Shown piece by piece: positions 22,991-37,186 of a DNA stretch of 64,000 nucleotides (positions are counted from its first letter, which is position 1; every line of letters starts with the position of its first letter). The DNA comes from Guyanagaster necrorhizus (taxonomy: Eukaryota > Basidiomycota > Agaricomycetes > Agaricales > Physalacriaceae): NCBI RefSeq assembly GCF_019112545.1, contig NW_025064887.1:1222524-1286523 (forward strand), given 5' to 3'. The notes under the pieces are model-generated. The model had not been told where the DNA came from and did not search any database. It was given only the letters and a program-made list of their open reading frames with translations. A program made the position numbers and the translations under genes.

Positions 22991-25334
22991 TCATTGACCT
23001 ATTTCTGGCCCAACACTTTCCCAAAAACTAATAAAAAAACAGGTGAGAAAGATTAAGAAACGCAGCCGGTGCACTCACGAGCATCGGTCAAGCAGATCTG
23101 GTGCAGTAGTAATGGGCATCACTGCAGGAGCGCCGCTTTCGGTTTCGTTGAAACGCATTTCTACCTCGTGACCTGGTTGGAACGAAAAAGGCTCCCATGT
23201 CGGTGTGATTGTCGGCTCGAATGTCTCGTTTGGATCCAGAGACAGGACAAAGGCTAGGAAAGACTCGGCGAACGCTTTGTCGAAGTCCGTATTGTTGTAG
23301 GCGGGAACACCATTCGCATTCATACTGGAAAGGAATGAGAACATGAGTAAAGATGTTGTAGCAATGAACGTACGAAGGAAAGTAATAAGCAACGTCGCTT
23401 CCGTGGGTGCCCGGTGGGATTGCGAATTGACCCTGAGTATCCGATACTGAACATCACTACATTCATTCATGAAGTGGTTGAACATGCCTTGAATGCTTTT
23501 CCTTTGAAAGCACGAAGCAAGAAATAAGTGGGGCAAACGAATATAGCTGCCGCAACAAAGGTCGGGCGTTATTATCCGCTATCGCAGGTACTGAAGCATT
23601 ACACCTACATTCTCCCATTATGGCGGTGACCTGTTCGATTGGAGTTCCAAGACTAGCATATTTTGCAACGGCAACGGCACGTTGCTGAGCGCTCAGGGTC
23701 GGAAATAGCTGTGTCAGATAGTCAGGAACCTGGACAGTGTTTGCAGTACTCAAGTCGACGAATATGAGCCCCTCATTTGAGTTTGTAACGGACATGACAA
23801 CCTCCTTGAAGGATGATTAGAGACTGTCGAAAAACTCAGTGGCTGCTAGCTTACGCCGTTAACTTTTCCTTCCCCCAAAGCTACCGTCGGCCGTTGCCTT
23901 ATGAAATCTCCATCAACAACTGGCACAAATACGTAGGTGCCGAAAAACCCGCTGATACAAAGGTCAACATTGATCTCTTCGAGAGCCCCTGCGTCAGCAT
24001 TTCTCAGGCACGTCAACGAATCGGCCGCCGAGGTACAGCTTGCATACGATTTTAGAGATCAATGCAACAACCTAAAATTGCGAGCACTTACTTCGTCCTT
24101 GACACCACGGTGTTGTACAGAAACTAGAACATACATGTCAGCACGTCGTATAATTCTAACTCGCACGGAGATACTGAACTTCCGGAACCACGTCGTTATA
24201 CGCATATTGTGAAGGCAGGAAACTGGAGCTTGTTATTGCACCTCTGAACAAAGGCGGGGACGTCTGTCCACCATTGGCAATGACTTGCTGAAGAACAGAA
24301 CCAGCACCTAGAACACAATTACATCAGATGATAGATTATTGAGTACACGCAATTCCCACCAGCAGATTCGCCCCAGATAGTGACTCGGCTTGGATCTCCA
24401 CCGAACTTGGTGATCTTCGACGGATCGGTAAATACGACGGCAAAGCAAATGCAGGAAAAAGGAAAACTTGAAGCTCACGTGTTCCTGGACCCACTGAAGC
24501 GCAAATTGTTGATCCACTGCCTCAGAAATATCAGCGCGTACCCAACGGCAGACATAGAACCTACGAAGGCCAGCATTCAATACGCCATTTACTTTAACTG
24601 ACTCTCCAGCCAGGAATCCAAACAGTCCCAAACGATATTGGATAACTACGGCTACGACTCGGTTGCCAGACTCAAGGACTAGGTCGTTCCCATCGTAAGC
24701 GTCGGGGCCAGAGAACCCATCGGCACCACCAGCAACATAACTGTAGTCACATTCAGATAAGACTCCTTCGATAAATAATAAAACACCATACCCTCCTCCA
24801 TGAATCCATACGACGACAGGTAGATTTTTGCTAGAGGTTTGAGAATCGAGCTGCCCAGGTATATACACGCTGAGAATAAATAAATAACAGCTACAATAGA
24901 CGCCAGAACATGTCTGCGACCCACTTCAAGAAGAGACAGTCTTCAGATTCTGCAACAGGGGGGGCTCTTTTGTTCGCAGGAAAAGGATTTGTGGCACCGG
25001 CGCCTGTTCCTGCTTGCATACATTTGTCTGGTTCTGACGTAGCGTTCTGTATGCCCTCCACAAAGTCCGGCGCTTGCGGTTCTTGCCACCTCAAGGAGCC
25101 TGAAACAAGGCACCTTGGGAACAGAGCTATATAGGAAGTGCCCTTAAATCACGCACCAGTGGGAGGCGCTGCGAATCGCACCCCAAGGAACTGAGTGTTG
25201 TTGGATATGCTGGGATCGAATACTCCTCGATATTTAGCATATCCAAGGTCAATTACCGGAGGCGACTGTGCGACGCAAAGCAGGGAGATTGCGGCGAGCT
25301 GGATGAGACTGAAGAGAAGAGTTGGAGGCTGCAT
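22991..25334 (-). CDS. Secreted type-B carboxylesterase/lipase
   Basis: Extracellular alpha/beta-hydrolase of the carboxylesterase type-B family, 546 aa in 14 exons (25157-25334, 24925-25099, 24792-24869, 24565-24740, 24479-24516, 24360-24414, 24180-24307, 24092-24123, 23855-24038, 23609-23804, 23488-23546, 23374-23432, 23079-23324, 22991-23027). Signal peptide MQPPTLLFSLIQLAAISLLC; type-B signature RFAAPPTG/SLRWQEP; EDCLFL motif; oxyanion-hole HGGG; nucleophile elbow GESAG (S232); catalytic-His region GTHGSDVAYYF (H443). An acidic residue between them is expected, but I cannot pick it out. Intron 23433-23487 begins GC rather than GT. A TATATA box lies about 40 bp before the ATG. A decayed copy lies just upstream. 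Substrate (lipid, plant ester) unknown. Confidence 0.93.
23433..23487 (-). other. GC-AG intron (donor GCATGT)
   Basis: The only phase-correct junction here is AAG|GCATGT ... ACTCAG|GGT, joining KGKAFK to GQFAIPPGTHG, which restores the catalytic-His loop. No usable GT is present at this position. Confidence 0.85.
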
Positions 25335-25889
25335 CGTTGGCAGGAGAGGATACTGGATACTGGATCTTCGACTATATATGCACCGTTGGTTACAGCGCGA
25401 ATGGTCATGATATTTGTCTGCTGACCGACAGTCTATCGACGTCTTGCAAAAAGGACTTGACTAGAAGTCTACATTCCCGTGCATAGCGGGTGCAGAGATG
25501 CAAGTTCGGAGGCTTCTCGGTCAGTAGTAAGATCTTCTGTCTCTGGTGTCAGGCGGACACAGTAATCAGAAGCAGGACACGAAAGAAAATTCAGCTACAG
25601 GCACCGTTCAATCATGCAACAATTCAGAGAGAAACCTGTCGAGTGGAGATAACTTCCTCCACGCGGATGCCGGCCCGTTCCAAGGTCATGTGCGAGAACG
25701 CATCCTCAGGCTGGTACTCCAACTGCAGAATCGAAGTAGAGATGGTGGTCCAATGGTGATAGGTTCGGAAGTCCGAAGGAACTCATATTATTGGATTTCT
25801 GAGCCCGTGCTCACCTCTGTACTGACGCCGTCGCCGTTTTCTACATCGACCAAGTCCAACAAGGTAGCTAGAAACTTCATATCTGACCT

Positions 25890-26310
25890 CGCTCGCAACG
25901 CAGCAGCAAGTCTGTAGGCTGTAGTCATAGTAGGATCGATCCTTCGGGTTCGTTGAAAATCATTTCCATTTGGCTCTGATGAGGTAAATAGCGGGTTCAA
26001 ATGTGTCATTGAAATCCAAAGACACGAGATAAGATTCAGAGGATATTCGCTATGTTGAAATATATGTTGTTGTATGACGAGACTCCATTCGGATTTCTCC
26101 TAATTCCCGAACGAAATCGTCTCCGTCGAAGAAATAGGCTTTATACGCTACGGAGTCAACATCAGAAGTGGATGGGTCGAACACTATCTTATCTCCCCCA
26201 GAAATTACTGGTAAATTTCTATTTGAGTAATAACCTACATACTTCAGGAAGAGACAATCCTCGGAGTCTGAGACAATCGCATTTTATGCAATGTTTCCGT
26301 CACTTTCGGT
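25890..26310 (-). pseudogene. Truncated, decayed second copy of the type-B carboxylesterase
   Basis: Remnant of a tandem duplicate of the adjacent esterase. At 26220-26290 the minus strand reads SDSEDCLFL followed by a GTATGT donor, matching the exon 2 end of the intact gene (SEDCLFL). At 25940-26050 it reads SLDFNDTFEPAIYLI and then hits stops, matching SLDPNETFEPTI near the C-terminus of the intact gene, and the downstream bases (ttcgttgaaa) still align. The HGGG and GESAG segments are missing, so most of the middle is deleted. No continuous frame. The piece between these anchors (VFDPSTSDVDSVAYKAYFF) is not clearly placed. Confidence 0.75.
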
Positions 26311-26615
26311 TAATAGGAATAATCGCTCTACAAGCGCCAAGTGGAATCTGTGAATACGGTGGAGATGAGTTCCTGGGAATACAAAAAGTAACCCTTACAA
26401 GATCCTAGACTTTTATATCATTATTATAAGGACGGGGTACGCTGTGTGACAATGGAAGTTAATATCCGAAATGTGGCAATGACATCAGCCATTTACAAAC
26501 AGCACGTGGCACATTTCAGCAATTTGCGTTCCTGTATCCGCGGTTTGCTTTCCGACTTACATTTCGACAGAGTGGGCGCCGCCGCAAAGGACCTCGCCGT
26601 CCGTGAAGAACAGAA

Positions 26616-28897
26616 ATGCCTCCCCCAACGGCTGGTGACCCGTGGCTAGTTGGCCGTCACTTTGGAGCAGTCATTGATGCAGGTTCATCTGGCTCTCGAC
26701 TACAGATATATAGCTGGAAGGATCCCAAGGCCATCAGGCTGGACAGGACCAGTGAATTCTACAACTTGCATACGTTGCCTCAAGTTGAGAAAGGAACAAG
26801 GCAGGGTGAGGAATGGGTCAGCAAGGTCGAGCCAGGTACACTATGGTGTTCGTCGTTCCGAAACAGACACTAATGCGGTCAAATACAGGCATATCGTCGT
26901 TTGCAGATAACCTGGAAGACCTCCCAGGCCACTTGCGCCCGTTATTGAACCATGCTCGTGAACAAATTCCTCCTTCTCTGCACGCTGAGACGTCCTTATT
27001 TCTACTCGCAACCGCTGGAATGCGGCTATTATCGCCGGAGAAACAGGCTCAAATTCTGTCGGAGACGTGCCATTTTTTTGTGCACCACTCTCACTTTCGG
27101 TTAGACGGCCCGACAGCTGCAGGCCCTTGTGGTTCAAGTGTGCGAATTATCACTGGCGAAGAAGAAGGTCTATTCGGGTGGATCGCAGTCAACTACTTAA
27201 TGGATGGGTTTACGGGGTCCAGCAACCCTACAACCTATGGGTTTTTGGATATGGGCGGAGCTTCGACGCAAATTGCATTTGAACCTAGCAAGGTTCACCA
27301 GGAAGACGCCAAAAGCCTCATTGAAGTCCGTCTCCGCCGTTTGGACGGCGAGGAGATTCTTCATAAAGTGTTCGTGACCACTTGGCTAGGTTATGGTACG
27401 AACCAGGCCAGAGAACGATATGTAGGCCTAGCGATCAATGAGTTCGAGGCACAACAGATATCACCACTTGGTAGAGACGTTGTTCCCGACCCTTGCTTGC
27501 CGAAGGACCTGGAACTCACAGAGACTCCGGTACATCTTGGACTTGCGTCGGACCACAACAGGAAAACCCATCGTCTGGTTGGCACGGGCTCTTTTGAGCA
27601 GTGCATGCGAAAGACGGCCTCGCTTTTGAATAAACATGCGCCTTGTCCCGATACGCCGTGTCTAATGAATGGCGTTTATGTTCCCCCAATTGACTTCTCC
27701 GTCTCCCATTTCATTGGAGTATCAGAGTACTGGTATTCTTCTGAACATGTCTTCGGGCTCGGCGGTCCCTATGACTTTGTGCAATACGAGCGCGCAGCAT
27801 CTCAGTTTTGCTCGAGAGACTGGGCCAACATTGTCCAGGAACATGAGGAATCTCGTCAGCACAGTCGACCTACGGGCGACGGTGAAGTAGAAGATGGCGG
27901 TCGGATTGTTGAAGTTGGAAAGTGGGGGGAGAAGGTGGAGATACCGCGGTTGCGAATGCAATGCTTCAAGGCTGCTTGGATTGCTAACGTGCTTCATGAT
28001 GGGATTGGAATGCCGCGGATAGTGGATCCAGGTGGGAATGGGACGACTGATGGAGAAAGGGTTGCGGAGCAGGCCGAGAGTAAAGGACTAGGAAGACCGA
28101 CTTTTCAGTCTGTTGACACCGTTGGGGACATTGCTATCAGCTGGACACTTGGGAAGATGGTATTAGAGGCTAGCAAGGAAGTTCCACTCCTGTCAAAGGC
28201 CGACAAGCCTCTTAGTGACCCCTTGGATGATATACCAAACCCAGAAACCTTTCCTATAAAGCCTATACGACCACCGTTCCTCGATCTTATTGAAGACAAG
28301 ATCTCACCACATCTACCGACTTCATTGACACGATCATCTCTTGGATTCTCACCCGTACTCTTGCTGCTTTATCCCCTGCTGTTCTTTGTGCTTTTGTTTG
28401 TTATCCGGCGAAGGATTCGTTCGTCTTGCCTGCGCTTCCGGAGGAGCAAAGCGAAACAACGTGATGCGGAAGCATATAGCATGGGAGAGGAAGGAAAGCT
28501 ACTTTCTCCCGGCTCACGGTCCCCTTCACCGACACTCAAGAGCCAGAAGTGGTTATGGCCGCTGCGAGGCTTACTTCCTTTCGTCCATCGACCCGTTAAT
28601 CCTTCATTCGTCTCTATACCTTCGTCCAACTCGATCTTGCGGGTCACACCACCCCGCATTTCGCCCACTCGTTCGTTTTCGATGCCGAATGGACTGACGT
28701 CCGCTGCAAGCATCTCTCGTTCTCCATCACCCTCTCCAGGCCTCGTCGACGACAATTACCTATCGAATGGCCTATATTCGAGGTCGTTAAATACTTCTCA
28801 ATTGACCCTATCTGGCGGCGGTATTGTTCCACGACCGGGAGCCATATCGAGGATCAATAGCATGCATTATATCACTGACATGCACCTTGACGAGTAG
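26616..28897 (+). CDS. YND1: Apyrase, GDA1/CD39 nucleoside phosphatase (YND1-like)
   Basis: Membrane-bound nucleoside di/triphosphatase, expected in the Golgi, where it hydrolyses nucleotides produced in glycosylation. Two exons (intron 26836-26888, 53 nt, phase 1) give 742 aa. The apyrase conserved regions are visible: ACR1 AVIDAGSSGSRLQIYSW (about 17-33), ACR2 FLLATAGMRLL, ACR3 IITGEEEGLFGWIAVNY, ACR4 FLDMGGASTQIAFEPS. Near residue 560-585 there is one strongly hydrophobic segment (VLLLLYPLLFFVLLFVI) followed by basic residues and a long Ser/Pro-rich tail. That matches Ynd1 (C-terminal membrane anchor and cytosolic tail) rather than Gda1 (N-terminal anchor). Confidence 0.93.
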
Positions 28898-29283
28898 GGC
28901 CGAGTGCGGGGGGGGCCTTCTATCTGTATATGCTGTCATTTCCCTTGCATATTTCTACCTCATGCCCACACTACCGCTATCCCGACGTACAGGTATCTAT
29001 CTAGGGTGCACGCAAAGGGAGGGCTCTCCGCGGGGAGGACGAATGCAGGCACTCAGGAAACGTGACTATTTGACTGCTTTTATTCCTGATATGACAGCAC
29101 TATGTATGAGTATGTATCATGGCTTCGGACGAGTACTCAGACGTTAACGTTGGGACATCTATTCATTGCATGATCTATTACTTATTTCACACAATTTTTT
29201 GATTTGGAGGTTCTTATTGGTACAGATAAAGACATAGTACGTTGTGGTACACGACAAAGTGACGGTCATAAATAAACTACTGG
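28898..29283. other. Convergent intergenic region
   Basis: 386 bp between the stop codons of the converging apyrase and rap1 genes; holds both 3' ends. No gene seen. Confidence 0.6.
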
Positions 29284-31414
29284 CTACGGTACGCCAAGTC
29301 TCCTAGCAGCCCTTGTCCCCGAAGGAGGAATGTAGGGCATCCGCTTCGCTTCCTCGATAAGGCGTTCCTTCCTCGCACTCGCTTTGGTGTTAGGCACCGG
29401 AAATGGCTCCTCACTCGACGTGGACCACCCCCGCCGAATAGAAGTTCGGACAGTCTGCCCAATAGGCGTCAACGCCATGGACCTAGGGACCTTTGCACTC
29501 CCCAAAAAACCAAGGTCCCTCGCTGTCTGTTCATCATCCGTGTCAAACGTTGTCCTTCTCCGTTTAAGCAGCTGCGATTGTAAGTTCAGGTCCACATCAG
29601 ACTCTGGCTCAGACTTTGGTTCGAGGTCTGACTGTAGCCCTGTCACAGGATCTGGTTCCCACTCTGACTCTGACTCCAGCACAGCCCCCACCACGAGCTC
29701 GGATCCAGATGCAGAAATAGGACGCGCCTCAGCAGGTATCACATCCGGGATTTCGTGTTCATCGAAAGGGCTTGCTCCGCTGACTTCCTCTTCCAAAACA
29801 GGGCCAAGATCCACAGAAAGCGTGTTCGCCTTCTTCCACTTCCCAATGGACTGCCCTTGCCTCGGCTCGACAGACCGCGAGTGTGAGCGCAAATTGCGGT
29901 AAGGGGGATCGTCGTTGAGGACACTGGCCTTTTTGACAATTGGTCGGAGTCGGGGTCGGGTGGATGGAACGACTATTCGTGCGCGCATAGAGGTTTTGAC
30001 ATTGCGATTTTTGGAAGGCGTTTCCTGGTGAAGGGATTCAATTCCTGGCGAGTCTTCGTCAACCGAGTCGTAGTCTTCGATCTCGATAACCTGAGAGTGG
30101 CGGGAGTGATGGGGTGATGACGTAGGCTTTTTAATGGTCCGACTCTTTACCAAGGTCGAAGCAAGCTGAGATGACTGGGTACCAACGAGGGTGGCCTGCG
30201 TCGTAGTTGGTCGGCTTGCGGATGTAGGAACATAATCATCAGCAGGCTCCGGACTGTGCCGACTCAACGAAGGCCCAGGATCGTCGAATACATCGACTTG
30301 CATGGGTTCCTCATCTTCAGAGAAAAGAGATCTAAAGAACAATTAATGTAGCTGCTAAGTAACCATGATAGACATACGGGCTGACTGTTCGGACCTCCTC
30401 CCGTCGTTCCTGCTCTTCAGGGCTTGGCTCTATCTCCTCGTTTCTCGCATCGGCGTTCTCGGAGGCGCCAGACGGGGGCCGCGTGGCATCCGACTCCCCA
30501 ATTCGTGCCAAGTCAGCGATTACTTCTTCTTCCTCCCCCTCCTCCTCCTCTTCTTCCTCCTCCTCTTTGTTGAATAGACCCGGGTCTACACGAGGACGTT
30601 CACGATTCCGACGTCGATCTTTTTCATATATGTTTTTGAGAATAACACCTTCTTCCCTTACAATCTGGTCCATCATCTCATTCATAATAACTTTGTTTCT
30701 CTTGTAATGTTCACGCCAGGATGATGGGGGGTGGCGAGCAGTCCATTCATATTCCGTCGGTAGAACTTGTATCTTCGCGCACATTTGGCTGTATATCACA
30801 TTGCCAAGAAGACCTCCAGCAGAGCGAACCGGAACCTTATATGCCAAGTATCTCGCAAGGTTCTCCGTGTCTTCTTGCGTGAATTCTACGCGATAACTGA
30901 AGCAGAGGGAAGGTCAGCCAGTATTACTACAAATAATCGAGAGACACACGGTCTGCGGCCGGGTGGAATTCCCGGCATAGGCCTTCTTGGCCTGTGAACA
31001 TCTAGCACAAATTTCCCAAGGTTGATACAGTGAGGAATGAAGCTTGACTTCTTTGCATGCATTTTACGCAGCTTGATATCCGAGTGTGTCCTATATGCAT
31101 CAATGAAGACATTCTCAGGATATCTGATATGTCTCGGATCAAAAAGGAGGACGTCGGCGGCCTCGGTCTTGAAGACGTCGCTGTCGACGACCTCCCCGCC
31201 ATGGGCCTTGTAGATAAGACATCATTTAGCAAAGCTTCCCAGAAATGAAAAGCAGTAGAAATACCCGAATTTTTTCAGCTAGTGCATCACGCGCACCCTG
31301 CTGCCTGATGGAACGATGTAGGTAGAATGTATGAGTGATCCCCTTGGGCGCGAAGAGTAGTTCCAATTGTTCCCCAGCGTCATCTTCCTGCCATTCGGGG
31401 TCATTGCCAGCCAT
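29284..31414 (-). CDS. rap1: Telomere-binding protein Rap1 (BRCT-like plus Myb domain)
   Basis: Shelterin-type telomere protein, 657 aa, 4 exons (31265-31414, 30950-31206, 30378-30896, 29284-30331; introns 58, 53 and 46 nt). The first in-frame ATG is 31414 (MAGNDPEW). N-terminal BRCT-like segment: FAPKGITHTFYLHRSIR ... AHGGEVVDSDVF ... AADVLLFDP. Starting at about residue 137 (exon 3) there is the Rap1-type Myb domain: YRVEFTQEDTENLARYLAY, GNVIYSQMC, YEWTARHPPSSWREHYKRN, which closely follows the Rap1 Myb consensus (aromatic, GGxxGNxIY, WxxRHxxxSWREhYK). An acidic Glu run and a long disordered, basic C-terminus follow. I see no clear C-terminal RCT domain. In fungi of this type Rap1 usually joins telomeres through a Taz1/TRF partner; that part is family knowledge. 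Confidence 0.88.
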
Positions 31415-31641
31415 GAAACGATTCACGAACGATTGAACGCGACGTCGACGCGCGTGTAGATAAACAAGGTTGAACTTTGAAACTGGCTCGTCGAAGTTGC
31501 GCACGTGATACCCTCAATCTCTGAGGTTAGGGTTACGAAACTAACTCCTGGACGCCCACTCAATTCTCCTCCACGAGTGTTGACTGCACCCACTGCAATA
31601 TACGCAGCCGTGATTTATAGCCACACTATCGAGTGCCAATA
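31415..31641. promoter_or_regulatory. Bidirectional rap1/ELP3 promoter with telomere-like motif
   Basis: Only 227 bp separate the two start codons. The region holds TTAGGGTTA at 31527-31535 (one and a half TTAGGG telomere units) and a palindromic CACGTG (E-box/Pho4-type) at 31502-31507. Both are seen in the sequence; use as a Rap1 or TRF autoregulatory site is inference. Confidence 0.5.
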
Positions 31642-33841
<2,200 letters not shown>

Positions 33842-33947
33842 TGGAAGACAGTGTACCTGTACCTGTATATTTAGGACATGGTGTACGCATACTGTAATGC
33901 CTCTTTAATCCCTCGTTATCTCGCCTGAGCACATGCATCTGGGCATT

Positions 33948-35072
33948 CTATGGCTCGCTCATAATCAATGTGTGGAAGTTAGGGAACACCAACTCCTCCT
34001 CGACGGTCTTCCGAATAACATCTTGGATAAATCTTTCCACGCGCGTCACGTTTTTGAGTACGTGCTTATCTGTTTGTCCTATCTCGCTCTCGATATAGAT
34101 GGACGGAAGGAGACGTTGTCCTATAGGAAGGGGTTTAGACAGTCTGTTTTCACTGACATTAGAGTCGTCGTCGAGTTCCGGCGGGGTACTGCTAGCTGGG
34201 TCGCGTTTTGGGCGATCCCCAGCCGGACCATAGGGATCCAATTCATCCAGTATACACAGATGCACCCGCCTACACTCCCCTTCATATGCAACAGCAATCT
34301 CGCCTGTAAAGATGAGACCAGTAACAGAGAGCTTGATTGGAAGCGACATGAACATGGGAGAAGGATAGTTAATAAGCAAAGAAGTCGTCAACGTTATGCG
34401 CAAGTCTGAATTCCAGTTGATACTGAAATGGAGCTGAAGGTTCGGGTGTTGAGTAGAAGGGGTCGGCGGTTCCGGTTCAACTGGCAGGTCACTCTGAAAC
34501 GGCGTGTTCATTGATTGTTCTTGGGAGTCACATCCATTAATGTGGGTATGATCAAGGGAAACGGACACGGGCGCCGCTGCTTTGGTAGGGCTGCGATATC
34601 CCGGAGTATTGGGCCAGGTTGTGAATCCTGGTCGAAAATCAACCATGCTCTGGAATCCTGGATTCCACATATCCCCCGGCATGTGCAGGGATGGAGCAGA
34701 AGTGTACATGTCAGCAGAACCCGTGCGAGGCGCATAACGCAGATGGCCTGAGGTTTGCTGTTGGTAGGCAAGGCGTTCCTCTTTGTGCGCTGCCCGTCGT
34801 GACACCCATTCAAACTCGTCATCATCGTCCCCACCCTCCGTCACCTTCACCGGATCCTTTTCTTCATCGTCATCTTCGATAAAATCGCGGTATATGTCTC
34901 GCAAATCGACCAACTCAACGTCAGGTGCCGTAGAGCCGAATTCAAGGGAAGTGACTTCCACTGGACCGATAAAGGACGGGCGAGAGGTTGAGGTTAGCTG
35001 TCTGTTAAGGATCTCGACCAGTTTCGTTGACAGAGAAGAATCCAGTTTGTCCCATTCGAGGTCAATTGACAT
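33948..35072 (-). CDS. mdm12: ERMES subunit Mdm12
   Basis: Lipid-transfer subunit of the ER-mitochondria encounter structure, with an SMP (TULIP-like) domain. A single exon gives 374 aa, one of two intronless complete genes that I call with confidence here. The N-terminus MSIDLEWDKLDSSLSTKLVE is the family hallmark, followed by SFIGPVEVTSLEFGSTAPDV and the IYRDF strand. A disordered insert (about residues 75-205) splits the SMP domain, as is common in fungi. The second half resumes with LQLHFSINWNSDLRITL, SLPIKLSVTGLIFTGEIAVAY and the end helix FIQDVIRKTVEEELVFPNFH. Expected on the cytosolic face of ER-mitochondria contacts with Mdm34, Mdm10 and Mmm1. Confidence 0.97.
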   Translation of the reverse strand: MSIDLEWDKLDSSLSTKLVEILNRQLTSTSRPSFIGPVEVTSLEFGSTAPDVELVDLRDIYRDFIEDDDEEKDPVKVTEGGDDDDEFEWVSRRAAHKEERLAYQQQTSGHLRYAPRTGSADMYTSAPSLHMPGDMWNPGFQSMVDFRPGFTTWPNTPGYRSPTKAAAPVSVSLDHTHINGCDSQEQSMNTPFQSDLPVEPEPPTPSTQHPNLQLHFSINWNSDLRITLTTSLLINYPSPMFMSLPIKLSVTGLIFTGEIAVAYEGECRRVHLCILDELDPYGPAGDRPKRDPASSTPPELDDDSNVSENRLSKPLPIGQRLLPSIYIESEIGQTDKHVLKNVTRVERFIQDVIRKTVEEELVFPNFHTLIMSEP

Positions 35073-36339
35073 CGTAGAAATGGTGATAGTAATGAGAACG
35101 CGAGCCCAAAAAACGGATGATCGACGACTGCTGATATAAGTTGATGACCGTTTGTCGGCACAGCTTGCCGGCGGCATGCCGACGAGCTGTTGCTGCCGCC
35201 TTTTTGAAAGTCTTTTTACTTTTCTTTCCGTTTTCTCCTCTAACTGAATCACTTATCAAGAAACCTCACTTGGACCTGAAGGAAGGTTTTTCTGACACGT
35301 CGTGTCACGATTGAATATATTACCGACTTATGCTTGGCGACTATTCTATCGTAGCTCTGCTGCACCTGGTTGAATGTGTCTTTTTCGTTGCATTGTCTTC
35401 GTGTTCAACAGCTAACAGGTAACCCTTATCTGATTGTGAAAATAAATGCTATGGAGCTATAATTACACTGTCTGAAAGCTCAAAACTCTGCGAATCTGAT
35501 TCGTACATGAGTACCATTATGCACGTTCGGACATCCCAGCAGGCGAACGAACTAATCGACCTAATAACCTATGTTTCTTGTTACTGGCTACAAAACCAAT
35601 CACTGGGAATCATATTTGGTCCCCTCACTTCACCTCTCGCCTCCAGTAAAATTTTGCCCCCCCCACTCGCGGTTTGGCCGACCTAGTTCGTTTCTAGATA
35701 AGCGCGAAAAGGAGAGATCGACTGGTTGATTCTGGTGACATAATGCTTGAGTGAGTTTAAACTATATATTCTGTTCTAGCTTTACTACTTATTAGTTATC
35801 TTTTAATACTCGCATCGAGCGCCCTGGCACTTGGGCGTCGTGCTGACAACAACGCTAAACTAGGCGCTTTTTGATCTCGTCGAGATTCTCGAATCAAAGT
35901 CTACAGTGCATGTACACCCACTGGACTACCCACACGATCTGCGGCTGACTATTTTTTGGTAAGGTGTTATTCTGGTATTTAGTTGCGTTTGGTGCCTTCC
36001 TGAGAATTACAGAAATATGCACGTTGAGGTGGGAGTAGTACCTGTACTGATAATGCTATGAAAAGCCCTTCGAAGAGCTGGTTCCTGGTCGAGGGTTTTC
36101 AAAGAGGATGATTGTTCTGCCAGATTTTCTTAAGCCTAAAGTGTATCCTCTCCTCCTTAAAAGGTTCTTTTGGATATGAACTCCTGAACTTTAACGTATA
36201 GCCTCCGTAATTAAATGCTATTTTAGAAGATTAAGCCACGGAACTCGACTGTATCATACATAGGCGCCGACCAGGGCAGTTGTCCTGTCAGTTACATCAT
36301 TGGCTAGTACACCTTTTATTCATCTTCAAAATCACCCAA
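35073..36339. other. Intergenic region upstream of mdm12
   Basis: About 1.3 kb, AT-richer than neighbouring genes. Contains the mdm12 promoter side. ORFs are all under 70 codons and have no motif; nothing else is supported. Confidence 0.5.
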
Positions 36340-36960
36340 TTTCCTCTAGTGAGTCATGGTTTCGGGTGGGTCGGTGTTGTCGCTGGCAGTATTGCGATAC
36401 CTCTTTTCGCGGTATCAGCAGCCATTTCCGTGGCTGGCCTTTCGTAGGGTGTTGGGGCCCAGCAACAGAACAGCGGATCGCAAGAAGTCTCATCCGGCGC
36501 TAACGCAAATGACCCCCGATTAGCGAAGTTCACACTCATGGCGCACTGTGGTGACAAGAAAGATTCTCTATTCAGGGAAGAGATAGAAGACAAGCAATTA
36601 GTCTTGCGGAACGGAAAGGTGTGAGAATATATGTTCCTTTTCTATATCTGTTTAAATAACATTCCGCAGCTTTATCTCGATGATCCCAGACCCCTTGCGG
36701 AGGAAATTCGCAGAAGGATATAATTCTGTGCTGAATACCCATGGAATGCCAAATTATTGGGACTCGTGAGCACAATCAAGAACGACCCCACAGAGTTCAA
36801 TTGGATATACGTTAACGAAGACACGAGTATGGAGGAAGGTCCTAAAGTCTTCCACACGTTGCAGAGCCTTAGGACTGGACCGATACGAGCGATGAATCAT
36901 GAGGACCGAGAATGATTTGTAGCGGTCGGGGGTGGATTTAGTAGCATAAGGGGCAAGAGA
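36340..36960 (+). pseudogene. Decayed member of a mushroom-type protein family (glycine-rich hydrophobic N-part)
   Basis: The frame reads HGFGWVGVVAGSIAIPLF (a Gly/Ala membrane-like segment, recalling IFI6/IFI27-type repeats) and then meets a stop (LS-TAG-GV). It continues as NDPRLAKFTLMAHC ... KQLVLRNGK, crosses a normal-looking intron (about 36620-36670), reads LYLDDPRPLAEE, meets TAA, and resumes as KLLGLVSTIKNDPTEFNWIYV. After that the homologous-looking text shifts frame (SLPHVAEP-DWTDTSDES, cf. a G-PWDWTEDE-type motif). Two in-frame stops plus a frameshift make it a pseudogene. Family known to me only as uncharacterised agaricomycete proteins. Confidence 0.6.
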
Positions 36961-37186
36961 AATGTGCTGGGATGAAAATATATTATGAACAGAAAAAGAT
37001 GCAGATTGTCACGGTCGTTTTTCTTCCTGATCAACAATTCTGTGGAATGCCAACGGACATAAGGGTATCGGAGGAAGCACTCTGACCGGCTGTTACCGAC
37101 GCTGGATTGCGAAACTTTCAGCCGATCAAACTTGTTGTACCTTTTTACATGTTACCTTCAACTCAGCACCTCATATTCATTCTTAG

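Noticed and set aside
30530..30570. CTC/CTT repeat
   Set aside because: Codes for the acidic Glu run of Rap1, in frame.
31415..31504. Longer N-terminus of Rap1 beginning at 31504
   Set aside because: That frame would need a GTG start; the first ATG in frame is at 31414.
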